Origin: Fluviibacter phosphoraccumulans
GTDB taxonomy: Bacteria > Pseudomonadota > Gammaproteobacteria > Burkholderiales > Rhodocyclaceae
Reading direction: 5' to 3'
Assembly: GCF_016110345.1 (NCBI RefSeq)
Contig: NZ_AP019011.1
Coordinates: 1,488,001-1,552,000 of the forward strand
DNA length: 64,000 bases
Shown: piece after piece, positions 17,301 through 26,380 of the stretch
Numbering within the stretch: position 1 is the stretch's first letter
Layout of the letters: every line of letters begins with the position of its first letter
Position numbers and translations under genes: made by a program
Notes under the pieces: model-generated
Seen by the model: only the letters and a program-made list of their open reading frames with translations
Database searches by the model: none
What the model was told of the DNA's origin: nothing

Positions 17301-18833
17301 CTAATGCGATGCAGATGGATCAATAGTCCGCGTCGGTTTAGGGACCAGCCAAATGACAAATGCTGAGAAAATCAGCATCAGCGCCACGACCAGCATGAGC
17401 TCGTTGGTTGCCAGCATAACGCTCTGCTCCGTCACCATGCGCTCTAGAACCGCCATCGCTTGAAATTCAGACAGGCCTTGTTCAATGAGCTGGTTATGGG
17501 TGATTTGAGCAGGATCAATCACACCGACCAGTTCGGCACGATTGCGGGTAATTTCATCTTCCCAGTACGACGTCACCATCGATGTCGCGATTGCGCCCGA
17601 TAAAGTACGCATAAAATTCATCAGTCCGGCAGCCGAGTTCGTTTCGGCTTCATCAACGCTGGCCAGCGCGGCCGCCGTAGACGGAATAAAAAAGAACGGC
17701 ATGCCAAGGCCAAGCAGCATGAGCGGCATAGCGATATCCCAGTAGCTCATGTCGGTGGTTGCCACCGTTCGATAGAGTGTGATGACTCCCAGCCAAAGCA
17801 CGCCAACAAAGACCAATTTGCGCGGGTCCATTTTCATGGACATGGCAGCGACCATAGGCGCTGTAAAAAATGCGGTAATGCCGATCCAGGCAGTAGTCAT
17901 TCCGGCATCGGTAGCCGTATAAGCCATGAAGCTTTGCAGCCACAGTGGCGTCAGCACATTGGCGGCAAAAAAACCGGCAAAGGTGAGCGAGATGGTGAGC
18001 ACGGCTGCCGAGAAACCGCGATGGCGAAAGACCCGCAAGTCCACTATAGGGTGCTCTTCGGTAAATTCCCAGATCAGAAAGGCGACAAACCCAACAACGG
18101 CGATAACGGCCAGGGAGACAATGATATTGGAGGAGAACCAATCCAGGTTCTTGCCCTCATCCAGCATGATCTGCAACGCACCCACCCAGATGATTAACAA
18201 TACAAAGCCAATGACATCAATCGGGTTGCGTACGATTTTTGTTTCGTAGCGCCGCAGGATTTTCCAGCAGATGTAGGCACAGGCCCCGGCAATGGGCAGG
18301 TTAATCAGAAAGATCCAGGGCCAACTATAGTTGTCACAGATCCAGCCGCCGAGTATGGGCCCAAGCACTGGCCCGACCAGCGTGGTCATGGCCCAAATAC
18401 CGGTGGCGGCCCCCGCCTTCTCTTTCGGAAAAATCCGTAGCAACAGCGTTTGCGATAGCGGCATGAGTGGGCCACCGGCCATGCCTTGTAAAACGCGCGC
18501 AAAGACCAGAAAGCCGAGCGAGGTCGACAAACCCGCTAAGGCTGAACACAACCCGAAGGCAGCCATGGCAATGACAAAGACCTTGACCGAACCGTAGCGC
18601 TGCGTGAACCAACCCGTTAACGGCACCGTAATGGCTTCGGCTACGGCATAAGACGTAATGACCCAAGTGCCTTGTGTTGGGGTAACGGCCAAACCACCGG
18701 CAATGGTCAGCACCGACACATTGGCGATGGTCATGTCCAGGATGGCAATCAGATTGGCCATCGACAGGAACATGGCCGCAGCCCAGAGCTGCCAACCGCT
18801 CAAAGGCTTCAGCATGGATTCGACTTTAGACAT
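17301..18833 (-). CDS. emrB: Drug efflux permease, MFS DHA2 family (EmrB-like)
   Basis: 510 residues and about 14 membrane helices. DHA2 features include FLSMANLIAILDMTIANVSV (helix 1, with the conserved acidic D), VITSYAVAEAITVPLTGW and the helix 5 antiporter motif GPVLGPILGGWICDNY. It exports hydrophobic compounds by proton antiport through the EmrA adaptor and an outer-membrane channel. The ATG overlaps the emrA stop by one base. Exact substrates (detergents, fatty acids, uncouplers) cannot be told from sequence. Confidence 0.92.
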   Translation of the reverse strand: MSKVESMLKPLSGWQLWAAAMFLSMANLIAILDMTIANVSVLTIAGGLAVTPTQGTWVITSYAVAEAITVPLTGWFTQRYGSVKVFVIAMAAFGLCSALAGLSTSLGFLVFARVLQGMAGGPLMPLSQTLLLRIFPKEKAGAATGIWAMTTLVGPVLGPILGGWICDNYSWPWIFLINLPIAGACAYICWKILRRYETKIVRNPIDVIGFVLLIIWVGALQIMLDEGKNLDWFSSNIIVSLAVIAVVGFVAFLIWEFTEEHPIVDLRVFRHRGFSAAVLTISLTFAGFFAANVLTPLWLQSFMAYTATDAGMTTAWIGITAFFTAPMVAAMSMKMDPRKLVFVGVLWLGVITLYRTVATTDMSYWDIAMPLMLLGLGMPFFFIPSTAAALASVDEAETNSAAGLMNFMRTLSGAIATSMVTSYWEDEITRNRAELVGVIDPAQITHNQLIEQGLSEFQAMAVLERMVTEQSVMLATNELMLVVALMLIFSAFVIWLVPKPTRTIDPSASH

Positions 18834-19687
18834 TAGTCACTACGTGTATCAACACGCACTTTCATTGAAACGCCTACACTCAGCGGGTTAGCCGCCAGTT
18901 CTTCTGGTTGCAGCTGAATACGCACGGGCACACGCTGTACCACTTTGATCCAGTTACCCGTGGCGTTCTGGGCGGGAATGGTGGCAAAGGCGGCGCCAGT
19001 CCCCCCCGAAAACCCATCAACAACGCCTTGATAAACGACCCGGCTGCCATACAGATCAGAGGTCAGTCGCACCTTCTGTCCAATGTGAATTTTTTCCAGT
19101 TCGCTTTCTTTAAAGTTGGCATCGACGTGCAGCTTGAGCAACGGCACAATCACCATCATTGGGGTGCCTGCTCGAACACGTTGTCCCAACTGCACTTGAC
19201 GCTTGGCAACCACCCCATCGATCGGTGATCGGATCGTTGTGCGCTCCAGGTTTAATGTGGCCTCCCGGAAGTTTGCACTGGCTTGCGCCAGATCATTTTC
19301 AGAGCGGGTCAGTTCGTCGGCAGAAACAGAGCCAGACGTGGATAGGGCTTTACGTCGGTCAAAGTCAATTTTTGCACGGTCATAATTGGCTTTGGCTTTG
19401 TCATAAGCGACCTGCATATCACGGGGATCAATTTCCACCAGGATCTCGCCCTCTTTGACGCTGTTCGTATCGACTACATTAACGGCTTTGATGGTGCCAT
19501 CGATTTCCGGGGTGACCTGCGCAATTTCGGTCGCTGTATAGGCATTGTCCGTGCTGATATAACGCGAACCATAAAAGCCCCAATACAGGCCAAAAATTAC
19601 GGCGCAGAGTACGACGACACTACCTAGGATGGTGAACGCTTTTTTGCGAGCGGCCAGTTGTTTCAAGATCTGTTCTTTACGGCTCAT
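18833..19687 (-). CDS. emrA: Efflux periplasmic adaptor, EmrA/HlyD family, short form
   Basis: 284 residues against about 390 for E. coli EmrA. Membrane anchor (18-36), lipoyl half-motif (ISTDNAYTATEIAQVTPEI and ATLNLERTTIRSPIDG), and beta-barrel (LHVDANFKESELEKIHIGQ) are all present. The helical hairpin between the lipoyl halves is short, so the size difference sits there. It should bridge EmrB and the outer-membrane channel encoded just upstream, overlapping that gene by 4 nt. A short hairpin implies a different contact geometry with the channel. Confidence 0.9.
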   Translation of the reverse strand: MSRKEQILKQLAARKKAFTILGSVVVLCAVIFGLYWGFYGSRYISTDNAYTATEIAQVTPEIDGTIKAVNVVDTNSVKEGEILVEIDPRDMQVAYDKAKANYDRAKIDFDRRKALSTSGSVSADELTRSENDLAQASANFREATLNLERTTIRSPIDGVVAKRQVQLGQRVRAGTPMMVIVPLLKLHVDANFKESELEKIHIGQKVRLTSDLYGSRVVYQGVVDGFSGGTGAAFATIPAQNATGNWIKVVQRVPVRIQLQPEELAANPLSVGVSMKVRVDTRSD

Positions 19688-21147
19688 TGGGGAAGTTCCT
19701 CGCTCTTCTTGTCTTCTTGACGTACCGTCACTGAATCCAGCTGGTAGCCGCCGCCTAGTGCTTTGGTCAATGCCACATCCAGAATAAAGGCCCGAGTCCG
19801 CACATCGGTCTGCACACGCCAGCTAGTTAACAGTTCATCTTCTGCGACAAGCACATCCAGATAATTAGCCAGGCCCCCTCTGTAACGATTAGCTGCAACC
19901 GTTAGGCCCTGCGTCTGTGCCGCCACGCTCTGATCCGCCAAACGCACCTGCTTCTGCAGCTGCTGCAAACCAGCCGCCACATCGGCGACTTCATTTAAGG
20001 CTTGAATGAGCGTTTTTTCGTAGTTAGCGACGTTTTCGTCGTATTCGGCACGAGCCACATTCAGATCGGCACGCAGCTTGCCACCTAAAAAGATCGGTAG
20101 ATAAAGCGCCGGACCGGCATTACTCATGTACGAACCCGATTCAACCAACTTGTTGATGCCTAAGGACTGCGCCCCAATAAATGCGGCCAGATTCACGTTC
20201 GGATAAAACGCCGCTTTACGCTGCTCGATCCGGCTTTGTGTTGCTTCTGCCTGCCAGCGTGTCGCTACGATATCCGGGCGTCGCCCCACGAGGTTAATCC
20301 CGAGATCTAATGGCAGCGCATAGTTCGCTGTCAGCAAAGTTTTAGGGGGGGTAATTTGCAACCCGCGATCTGGGCCGGCCCCGACCAGTGCGGAAAGACG
20401 GTTACGCGTCTCGGCGATGCGCACATCAATTTGCACCAGATCGTTTTCAGTCAAATGCATTTTTCCGGCCGCCTGACTGACTGCCCCCATGTTTTCCAGA
20501 CCTTGCTTTTGCCGTTCTGCAAATAGTGCCCAGGTCTTGGTGCGAATCTCAAATGCTTTCTCGGCGGTAGCCCGGTCCGCCTGCAGACGCGCCAAATCGG
20601 CATAGCTACGGGCAATGGCAGTTGTCAGCACCAATCGGGCCTGGGCCACTTCCGCCCGTCTTGCCTGGCTATCAGAAACAGCCGCCGCCAGGGCCGCACG
20701 ATTTTTACCCCAGAAGTCGATTTCCCAATTGAAGTTAAGTGTGGCCTGTCCGTAGGAATACCAACCTTGCGGCGTAAAGGGCGCCGGCACGATGTAGTTG
20801 GTGCTGGCTTCTTGCCCAAACACTGTCGCATTAGCCGAAATCTGGGGATACAACACCGAACCAACCGACTGCGACTGGGCTTCAGATCGGCGCAAGCGGG
20901 CCTGTGCTGCTTTCAGATCCGGGGCATCGGCCAAACCTTCTTCTATGAGCTGATTCAACTGCGCGTCGTTGTATTTCTCCCACCAGCGATCGGTCGGCCA
21001 GGCGGCTTCAAGCGCTTTAAAAGTCTGCCGACTTTGCAAGGCGTCTGGCGCCTTAGCATCGGCAACTGGCCCCAAGGATGGGAGTGGCGCGCAGGCAGCG
21101 ACCGCGACCACACCAAGCAACAGTGATGCTGCACGACGGCTAAACAT
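19684..21147 (-). CDS. Outer-membrane efflux channel lipoprotein, NodT/OprM family
   Basis: 487 residues from the ATG at 21147. The signal peptide ends in a lipobox (VVAVAAC, Cys about residue 19), so the mature protein is lipid-anchored. Two TolC-type repeats follow (QLNQLIEEGLADAPDLKAAQ; LDLGINLVGRRPDIVATRW). It forms the trimeric exit duct for the EmrAB pump. The ATG lies 8 nt inside the marR end, so translation is coupled. A longer frame from 21192 would overlap marR further and lacks a proper signal. Confidence 0.9.
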   Translation of the reverse strand: MFSRRAASLLLGVVAVAACAPLPSLGPVADAKAPDALQSRQTFKALEAAWPTDRWWEKYNDAQLNQLIEEGLADAPDLKAAQARLRRSEAQSQSVGSVLYPQISANATVFGQEASTNYIVPAPFTPQGWYSYGQATLNFNWEIDFWGKNRAALAAAVSDSQARRAEVAQARLVLTTAIARSYADLARLQADRATAEKAFEIRTKTWALFAERQKQGLENMGAVSQAAGKMHLTENDLVQIDVRIAETRNRLSALVGAGPDRGLQITPPKTLLTANYALPLDLGINLVGRRPDIVATRWQAEATQSRIEQRKAAFYPNVNLAAFIGAQSLGINKLVESGSYMSNAGPALYLPIFLGGKLRADLNVARAEYDENVANYEKTLIQALNEVADVAAGLQQLQKQVRLADQSVAAQTQGLTVAANRYRGGLANYLDVLVAEDELLTSWRVQTDVRTRAFILDVALTKALGGGYQLDSVTVRQEDKKSEELPQ

Positions 21148-21613
21148 GATCGTTTTCCGCAATTTTGCGCAACGTCTGCGTAACTTGAACAATTTCTTTG
21201 TCTTTAAGTGTTGCTCGCATCCACAGACCTGTTATCTGCGCCAGATCACGCATGACCTTTGCAATGTATTGACTACCAGCCTGCGTAAGGCGCACCGGTT
21301 TGATTCGGTTGTCTTCTTTGGCCACCGAACGTTCTACGTATTTCTTTTGCGTCAGCAAATGAATGACCTTGGTCAGCCCACCCGACGTGAGCAGCACGCG
21401 ATCCTGAATCTGACCGGGCGTCAGCTCATAGTGATCGTCTGCGTTGCGCAAAGTTGCCAGCACATCGAATTCGGCAGGAGTTAAGCCATGCCGATCCCAG
21501 ACCGCACGCGCTTTCGTGTGCGCAACTTTTCTTGCACGCTCAAGATTGAGAAAGAGCGGCACGACCAGGGGATCGTGGCTCACGGCCCAATCAAAATCCA
21601 GTTCTTTTGGCAT
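21140..21613 (-). CDS. MarR-family transcriptional regulator of the efflux operon
   Basis: 157 residues. The MarR winged helix is visible: LTPAEFDVLATLRNADDHYE, helix-turn-helix QIQDRVLLTSGGLTKVIHLL, and wing VERSVAKEDNRIKPVRLT. Such proteins bind palindromes as dimers and release them when a phenolic or lipophilic ligand binds. First gene of the marR-channel-emrA-emrB operon, with a perfect 18-bp palindrome in its promoter region, so it most likely represses its own operon. Confidence 0.9.
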   Translation of the reverse strand: MPKELDFDWAVSHDPLVVPLFLNLERARKVAHTKARAVWDRHGLTPAEFDVLATLRNADDHYELTPGQIQDRVLLTSGGLTKVIHLLTQKKYVERSVAKEDNRIKPVRLTQAGSQYIAKVMRDLAQITGLWMRATLKDKEIVQVTQTLRKIAENDHV

Positions 21614-21651
21614 ACCCTACCGATAGGAAATCTGATCGTGCGCATATTAAC

Positions 21652-21669
21652 TATCTTTCTAGAAAGATA
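21652..21669. promoter_or_regulatory. Perfect 18-bp palindrome, likely MarR operator
   Basis: TATCTTTCTAGAAAGATA reads the same on both strands and lies 39 bp upstream of the marR start, where a -10/-35 region would be. Size and symmetry fit a MarR dimer site. Confidence 0.7.
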
Positions 21670-21711
21670 CAAGCACTAGACCAACCTTATGCCAAAGCTG
21701 ATGACTGTCAA

Positions 21712-22908
21712 TCAATGTGAATTGATGAGCTGCCAGGTATCGCGGGCAATGACGATTTCTTCGTTGGTTGGAATGACCCAAACGGCCACGCGACTATGAT
21801 CGGAAGAAATACGGTGCGCTTGGTGGTTGCTAGACGCATTCTGAGTCGCATCTATTTCTACACCGGCCCAGGCCAGCGCCTCACACGTTTTAGCGCGAAT
21901 CAGGGGTGAATGTTCTCCGATACCGGCCGTGAAGACGATACCATCCAACCCTTGTATAGACGCCATGGCCGTGCCGGTTTGTTGTGCCAGCATGTATACA
22001 AAAAGATCAACGGCAAGTTGCGCAGTAGGCGCCGCACTGCATTCCAGATCACGCATGTCGTTAGAGATACCCGAGATACCGAGCAAGCCGGATTCTTTAA
22101 TGAGCAGCTTTTCAACAGCGGCGGGTGCCATTTTGTACTGACTCATGAGATAAAGCGGAATCATCGGGTCGAGTGAGCCGCAGCGCGTGCCCATCATTAA
22201 CCCATCCAGCGGCGAAAACCCCATAGAGGTATAAGCACTTTTTCCGTTGACTAATCCACACAGGCTGGCGCCACTGCCCAGATGCATCACGACCGTTTTA
22301 CCTGTTGCCAGGCGCTGATCCAATTGGGGCAATTGCGTGTTGATGTAGTCGTATGACAAACCGTGAAAGCCCCACCGACGAAGCCCTTTGTCGCGATAGC
22401 TTAACGGCAATGCATAGAGGTCGGCTAATTCAGATTTGGTTCGGTGAAACGCCGAATCAAAACAGGCAACTTGCATGAGGTCTGGATGGCTCTCCCGAAG
22501 CAAACGGATTGCCTCAATTTCGGCCGGTTGATGACTCGGCACAATCGGCGCGTAGTGATCCAGCACGGCCAGCACGGCCTCGTCGACCACAACCGAGTGC
22601 GCATACTCTGTGCCGCCCAGCACCACACGATGCCCTACCGCCTTTAACTGATAGCCTTTGGCCTCAGCTTTGACGTAATCGAGAATAATTTCAACCGCTT
22701 CTGCACGACGCTGCGGCTTCGCCCACTGACGCTCGTTAAGTAGGTTGCCTTGAACGTCTTTGGCCTTGAAGTGCGGTTGCGTCAGCAACCCCTCGATTTG
22801 TCCGCCGAACAAAAGTTCCGGCGACCCGTTGGCCACCTTGTAAAGCGAAAACTTCACACTGGAAGAACCTGCATTTAAACAGAGCAGCGCTGGCAAAGAC
22901 TGATTCAT
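21712..22908 (-). CDS. ackA: Acetate kinase
   Basis: 398 residues, the normal length. The N-terminal ATPase strand reads LCLNAGSSSVKFSLYK; further signatures are VGHRVVLGGTEY, FDSAFHRT, MHLGSGASLCGL, MGFSPLDGLMMGTRCGSLDP and VFTAGIGEHSPLIR. It converts acetate and ATP to acetyl phosphate and back in the cytosol. No pta gene is adjacent, so it may pair with a distant phosphotransacetylase or phosphoketolase. Monocistronic; the short gap to marR contains the palindrome. Confidence 0.95.
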   Translation of the reverse strand: MNQSLPALLCLNAGSSSVKFSLYKVANGSPELLFGGQIEGLLTQPHFKAKDVQGNLLNERQWAKPQRRAEAVEIILDYVKAEAKGYQLKAVGHRVVLGGTEYAHSVVVDEAVLAVLDHYAPIVPSHQPAEIEAIRLLRESHPDLMQVACFDSAFHRTKSELADLYALPLSYRDKGLRRWGFHGLSYDYINTQLPQLDQRLATGKTVVMHLGSGASLCGLVNGKSAYTSMGFSPLDGLMMGTRCGSLDPMIPLYLMSQYKMAPAAVEKLLIKESGLLGISGISNDMRDLECSAAPTAQLAVDLFVYMLAQQTGTAMASIQGLDGIVFTAGIGEHSPLIRAKTCEALAWAGVEIDATQNASSNHQAHRISSDHSRVAVWVIPTNEEIVIARDTWQLINSH

Positions 22909-22976
22909 GGTGCAATCCGTTCAAGATAAATAGATAGTCTGACGCGTACACATCTCAGAACGATGAAAGCGGCCGA

Positions 22977-23990
22977 TCAAACCTTGTAATAACTCCGGTA
23001 CCAATCAACAAAGCGATTCACTCCTTCGCTGACGCTGGTCGCTGGTTTAAAGCCCACCCAGGCATCTAGCGCATGGGTATCGGCAAAGGTTTCCGTGACA
23101 TCGCCCGCTTGCAAGGGCAAAAAGTTTTTCTGGGCGGTCATGTGCAGCGAGGCTTCAATGGCCTCGATAAAATCCATGAGCGGGACCGGATCACTATTAC
23201 CGATATTGAAGATACGGTACGGCGCGCGGCCGGTATGCGGCAACGGGTGTTGCGGATCGAAAGCCGTATCCGCTGCGGCTGGTTTATCCAGCACGCGAAT
23301 CACGCCTTCAACGATGTCATCGATGTAGGTAAAGTCCCGACGCATCTTGCCTTCGTTAAAGACTTTGATCGGCTGCCCTTTCAGCATGGCGCTGACAAAC
23401 AAGAACAGCGATTGGTCGGGTCGACCCCAGGGGCCATACACCGTAAAGAAGCGCAGGCCGGTCACTGGCAAGTTGTATAGGTGACTGTAACTGTGAGCCA
23501 TCAGTTCGTTGGCGCGTTTGGTGGCCGCATACAGACTCACCGGGTGATCCACACTATCGGCTTCGGAGAAAGGCATTTTTTCATTGCCGCCGTACACACT
23601 GGAACTGGAGGCATACACCAAGTGCCCCACTTTGTTCTGACGACATCCTTCCAGCACATTCAAAAAGCCGGTGAGGTTACAGTCGGCATAGGTGTGCGGA
23701 TGAGTGACCGAGTAACGCACACCCGCTTGCGCCGCCAAGTGCACCACCCCATCAAACTTTTCCGTGCTGAACAAATCAGCCATTAGGTCACGATCAACCA
23801 GATCGCCTTTAATAAACCGAAACCCCGGATATTTGGCCAACACATCCAGGCGCCCAAGCTTGAGCGCCGGATCATAATAGTCATTCAGATTATCGAGCCC
23901 AACGACCGTATCTCCACGTTCGAGCAATCGCATTGCGGTATGCATGCCGATAAAGCCTGCGGCGCCGGTAACCAGAAAGTGACGAGACAT
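22977..23990 (-). CDS. NAD-dependent epimerase, UDP-glucuronate 4-epimerase type
   Basis: 337 residues from MSRHFLVTGAAGFIG; six extra codons are possible from 24008. The extended SDR fold has TGAAGFIG for NAD, catalytic S-Y-K in ASSSSVYGG and SLYAATKRANELM, and RFFTVYGPWGRPD. The loop NDYYDPALKLGRL is typical of UDP-glucuronate 4-epimerases (CapI/WbpP-like), which make UDP-galacturonate for capsule or LPS. Exact substrate is inferred. No other polysaccharide gene is adjacent. Confidence 0.85.
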   Translation of the reverse strand: MSRHFLVTGAAGFIGMHTAMRLLERGDTVVGLDNLNDYYDPALKLGRLDVLAKYPGFRFIKGDLVDRDLMADLFSTEKFDGVVHLAAQAGVRYSVTHPHTYADCNLTGFLNVLEGCRQNKVGHLVYASSSSVYGGNEKMPFSEADSVDHPVSLYAATKRANELMAHSYSHLYNLPVTGLRFFTVYGPWGRPDQSLFLFVSAMLKGQPIKVFNEGKMRRDFTYIDDIVEGVIRVLDKPAAADTAFDPQHPLPHTGRAPYRIFNIGNSDPVPLMDFIEAIEASLHMTAQKNFLPLQAGDVTETFADTHALDAWVGFKPATSVSEGVNRFVDWYRSYYKV

Positions 23991-24064
23991 GTATTGATAC
24001 TCAACCATTTATAATGGTGTCATTATCTCATTGACACCGCGATCCTGCCGATCCGGTCTGACCC

Positions 24065-24769
24065 GTGACCCGACTCTCGATTTCTACCCCTGTGCCTCTT
24101 GTGCAGCGCTTGTGCGCTCGGCTGTTGCTGGCTTTGCTGGCGGTCTTTCTTGTTGCCTGTGCGGGGCTGTCGCAAAAAGATCCGACGGAATATATTGATG
24201 CGGCCGATTACGACCGGCTGAAGCTGGTATCCACCCAGCCCGGCGTTAAGATTTATCGCTATCTCAGCCCCGAATATAAACGGACCGACTATCGCGCCGT
24301 GATGGCAGACCCGATTGTGCTGTATCAACCGCCAGAAAAAGATCTGGGCAAAACGGGTATCAGCGGAGAAACGATCTATCGCGTTCGTAATGCCATGGAT
24401 ATCTCCATGCGCCAGATGGTTCGGAAACAATTTGGCATCAGCTACAAGCCGGGTCAGCGGGTGGCCCGCCTCAGTACGGCCATCACGGGCGTGGTCATTG
24501 ATGGCGAAGGTTTTCGTCCCAAAAAACTGGTACCGATCAGCACCGTTCTCAAGGCGGCTGGTTCGGGAGCCACCATTGCCGGCAGCAAACCACAGTTGAT
24601 GGTGGAAGCCAAATTACTCGATAGTGTTTCCGGCAAACTTCTGGGCGAAGGCGTCTATCTCGTCTCAAGTGAGCAATTCCGTCGAGAGGTGGATTCGCCA
24701 GACAAATTCCAGCTGTTAGCCAGCCAGTGGGTTAAAGCAGCGATCAGCGTGGCGTCAGGTCTTCGTTAA
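24065..24769 (+). CDS. DUF3313-family lipoprotein
   Basis: 234 residues from a GTG start, the only start before the signal peptide. Lipobox LVAC near residue 33 predicts an outer-membrane lipoprotein. The rest matches the DUF3313 pattern (DYDRLKLVSTQPGVKIYRYL; YKRTDYRAVMADPIVLYQP; VAEAKLLDSVSGKLLGEGV-like close). Function unknown. A MgtC-family gene starts 14 bp downstream, so the two may be co-transcribed. Confidence 0.8.
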   Translation: MTRLSISTPVPLVQRLCARLLLALLAVFLVACAGLSQKDPTEYIDAADYDRLKLVSTQPGVKIYRYLSPEYKRTDYRAVMADPIVLYQPPEKDLGKTGISGETIYRVRNAMDISMRQMVRKQFGISYKPGQRVARLSTAITGVVIDGEGFRPKKLVPISTVLKAAGSGATIAGSKPQLMVEAKLLDSVSGKLLGEGVYLVSSEQFRREVDSPDKFQLLASQWVKAAISVASGLR

Positions 24770-24783
24770 GCATTACGCTTCTT

Positions 24784-26067
24784 ATGGATCTCCACTTAAA
24801 GCTACCGCACGAAATACTCGGCTTGGTGATCTCTCTGGCGATCGGTCTACTGATCGGACTTGAACGCGGCTGGCGTGAACGCACCCTACCGGAGGGCGGC
24901 CGCGCTGCTGGATTTCGCACATTCACACTCATTGGGCTTCTTGGCGGCATTCTGGGCAGCATGCCCGAATCCCTTCGGTCCTGGGCGCTTAGCATTGGCC
25001 TACTGATATTAGGTGCCTTTATGACGGTTGCCTACTGGCGTGGCAGCTTAGCCGGCAATCAAAGCATCACCACCGCTGTGGCACTCCTCCTCACATACGC
25101 ACTCGGCGCTTATGCAGTGCTTGAGGACCCGCTGGTTGCGCTTGGCCTGGCAGTCATTGTGGCGCTGTTACTGAGCCTCAAGCAGACACTCCATGGCTGG
25201 CTGCACAAAATCCGGCAAGAAGAGCTGGTTGCCGGCATTCAATTGCTGGTGCTGTCACTGGTTATTTTGCCCTCATTGCCAGACCGCGGCATCGGGCCTT
25301 ACCTTGCTATAAACCCCTACCAGCTTTGGTGGGCCGTCATCCTGATCGCGGCGCTTTCGATGGCTGGTCATATTGCCGTTCGTGCTTTTGGACTGCATCG
25401 CGGGATTTTATGGACAGGCCTGCTCGGCGGTCTTGCTTCCTCCACTGCGGCAACCATGGCTTTAGCGAGCAAAGCCCAGCAGAATCCACACATTGTCCGG
25501 CCGGCAGGCGCAGGTGTACTTAGCGCCACCGCCATGATGTGTATGCGGCTGCTTGTCGTGCTCTGGGTTCTCGAAAAGACACTTTTCGTACTGCTGCTAC
25601 CGACATTACTGGTCAGTGCGTTGGTCTTGATCACCCCCTTTATCTGGCAGATTCTTCATATGCCAACGACACCAGTCGCAGAAGCTCAAAACGAGGCCCT
25701 GCCCGGCATGGTGCCCTACAGCTTAAGGACCGCATTAGGCTTCGGGCTATTTCTGGCGCTCATTAGTGTTACGGTGCCCACTGCTCGAGAATGGTTTGGC
25801 CGCGAAGGCGTTTATGTCATCGCCACCCTCTCGGGCCTGGCGGATGTTGACGCAATCACCATCTCTTTGGCGATGCTGTTTAAAACGAATGAACTCCCTA
25901 TCAGCATCGCCAGCACGGCCATTTTTATCGCCATTCTGACCAATCTTGTGGTCAAAGCGGGAATGGTCATAGCCGCTGGGAACAAGCACCTTGGTCGCGT
26001 AGTCATAACGGGCTATCTCGCTGCAGCGGTCAGCGGTCTGTTAACTTGGCTGCTGACAAGCCATTAA
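24784..26067 (+). CDS. MgtC/SapB and DUF4010 membrane protein
   Basis: 427 residues, about 11-12 membrane helices. The N-terminal MgtC-like segment has LAIGLLIGLERGWRER and AAGFRTFTLIGLLGGILGS. The C-terminal part is the DUF4010 domain (GLLGGLASSTAATMALASKA; LSGLADVDAITISLAML). The small-residue motifs suggest a transport role; the substrate is unknown. It ends 41 bp before a bidirectional terminator that separates it from the tRNA-Ser site. Confidence 0.85.
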   Translation: MDLHLKLPHEILGLVISLAIGLLIGLERGWRERTLPEGGRAAGFRTFTLIGLLGGILGSMPESLRSWALSIGLLILGAFMTVAYWRGSLAGNQSITTAVALLLTYALGAYAVLEDPLVALGLAVIVALLLSLKQTLHGWLHKIRQEELVAGIQLLVLSLVILPSLPDRGIGPYLAINPYQLWWAVILIAALSMAGHIAVRAFGLHRGILWTGLLGGLASSTAATMALASKAQQNPHIVRPAGAGVLSATAMMCMRLLVVLWVLEKTLFVLLLPTLLVSALVLITPFIWQILHMPTTPVAEAQNEALPGMVPYSLRTALGFGLFLALISVTVPTAREWFGREGVYVIATLSGLADVDAITISLAMLFKTNELPISIASTAIFIAILTNLVVKAGMVIAAGNKHLGRVVITGYLAAAVSGLLTWLLTSH

Positions 26068-26108
26068 GCAATCTTTTTTGCTACCACTACTGCTACCACC
26101 CCCAAAAC

Positions 26109-26140
26109 AAAAAAGCCTCTAAGTTATTGAACTTAAAGGC
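26109..26140 (-). terminator. Bidirectional terminator, ancestral tRNA-Ser/DUF4010 terminator
   Basis: Arms 26115-26125 and 26130-26140 (11 bp, one G-T wobble, 4-nt loop) with A6 before and CTTTT after. On the minus strand it would have ended the tRNA-Ser transcript before the element inserted; on the plus strand it ends the DUF4010 gene. Confidence 0.8.
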
Positions 26141-26152
26141 CTTTTAGTGAAG

Positions 26153-26213
<61 letters not shown>

Positions 26214-26323
26214 CGAAACCCAATATTCGCCAACACCCAATAACACTCGTTAACGTCGCAACCCACTGTTTTCGTTAGATTTCGTCAAAAACTGGTGTTA
26301 TCGACTGCTAACGACAATGATAG

Positions 26324-26347
26324 AATTTGGCTACATGGTGGCTACAC
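26324..26347. repeat. Left arm-type repeat of the element (24 bp, also at 42095-42118)
   Basis: A 24-bp sequence beginning AATTTGGCTACATGGTGG is repeated exactly, same orientation, near the right end. It holds two GGCTACA heptamers 11 bp apart (26329 and 26340), one helical turn, as expected for integrase arm sites. Confidence 0.7.
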
Positions 26348-26363
26348 AGAACTCTGTGTAGCC
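26340..26363. promoter_or_regulatory. Perfect inverted repeat before the integrase gene
   Basis: GGCTACACAGA and TCTGTGTAGCC with a 2-nt gap, 17 bp before the int start codon. It reuses the GGCTACA heptamer in inverted form, so integrase or a regulator may bind here and control int. Confidence 0.55.
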
Positions 26364-26380
26364 AAATCAAGGGGCCATAA

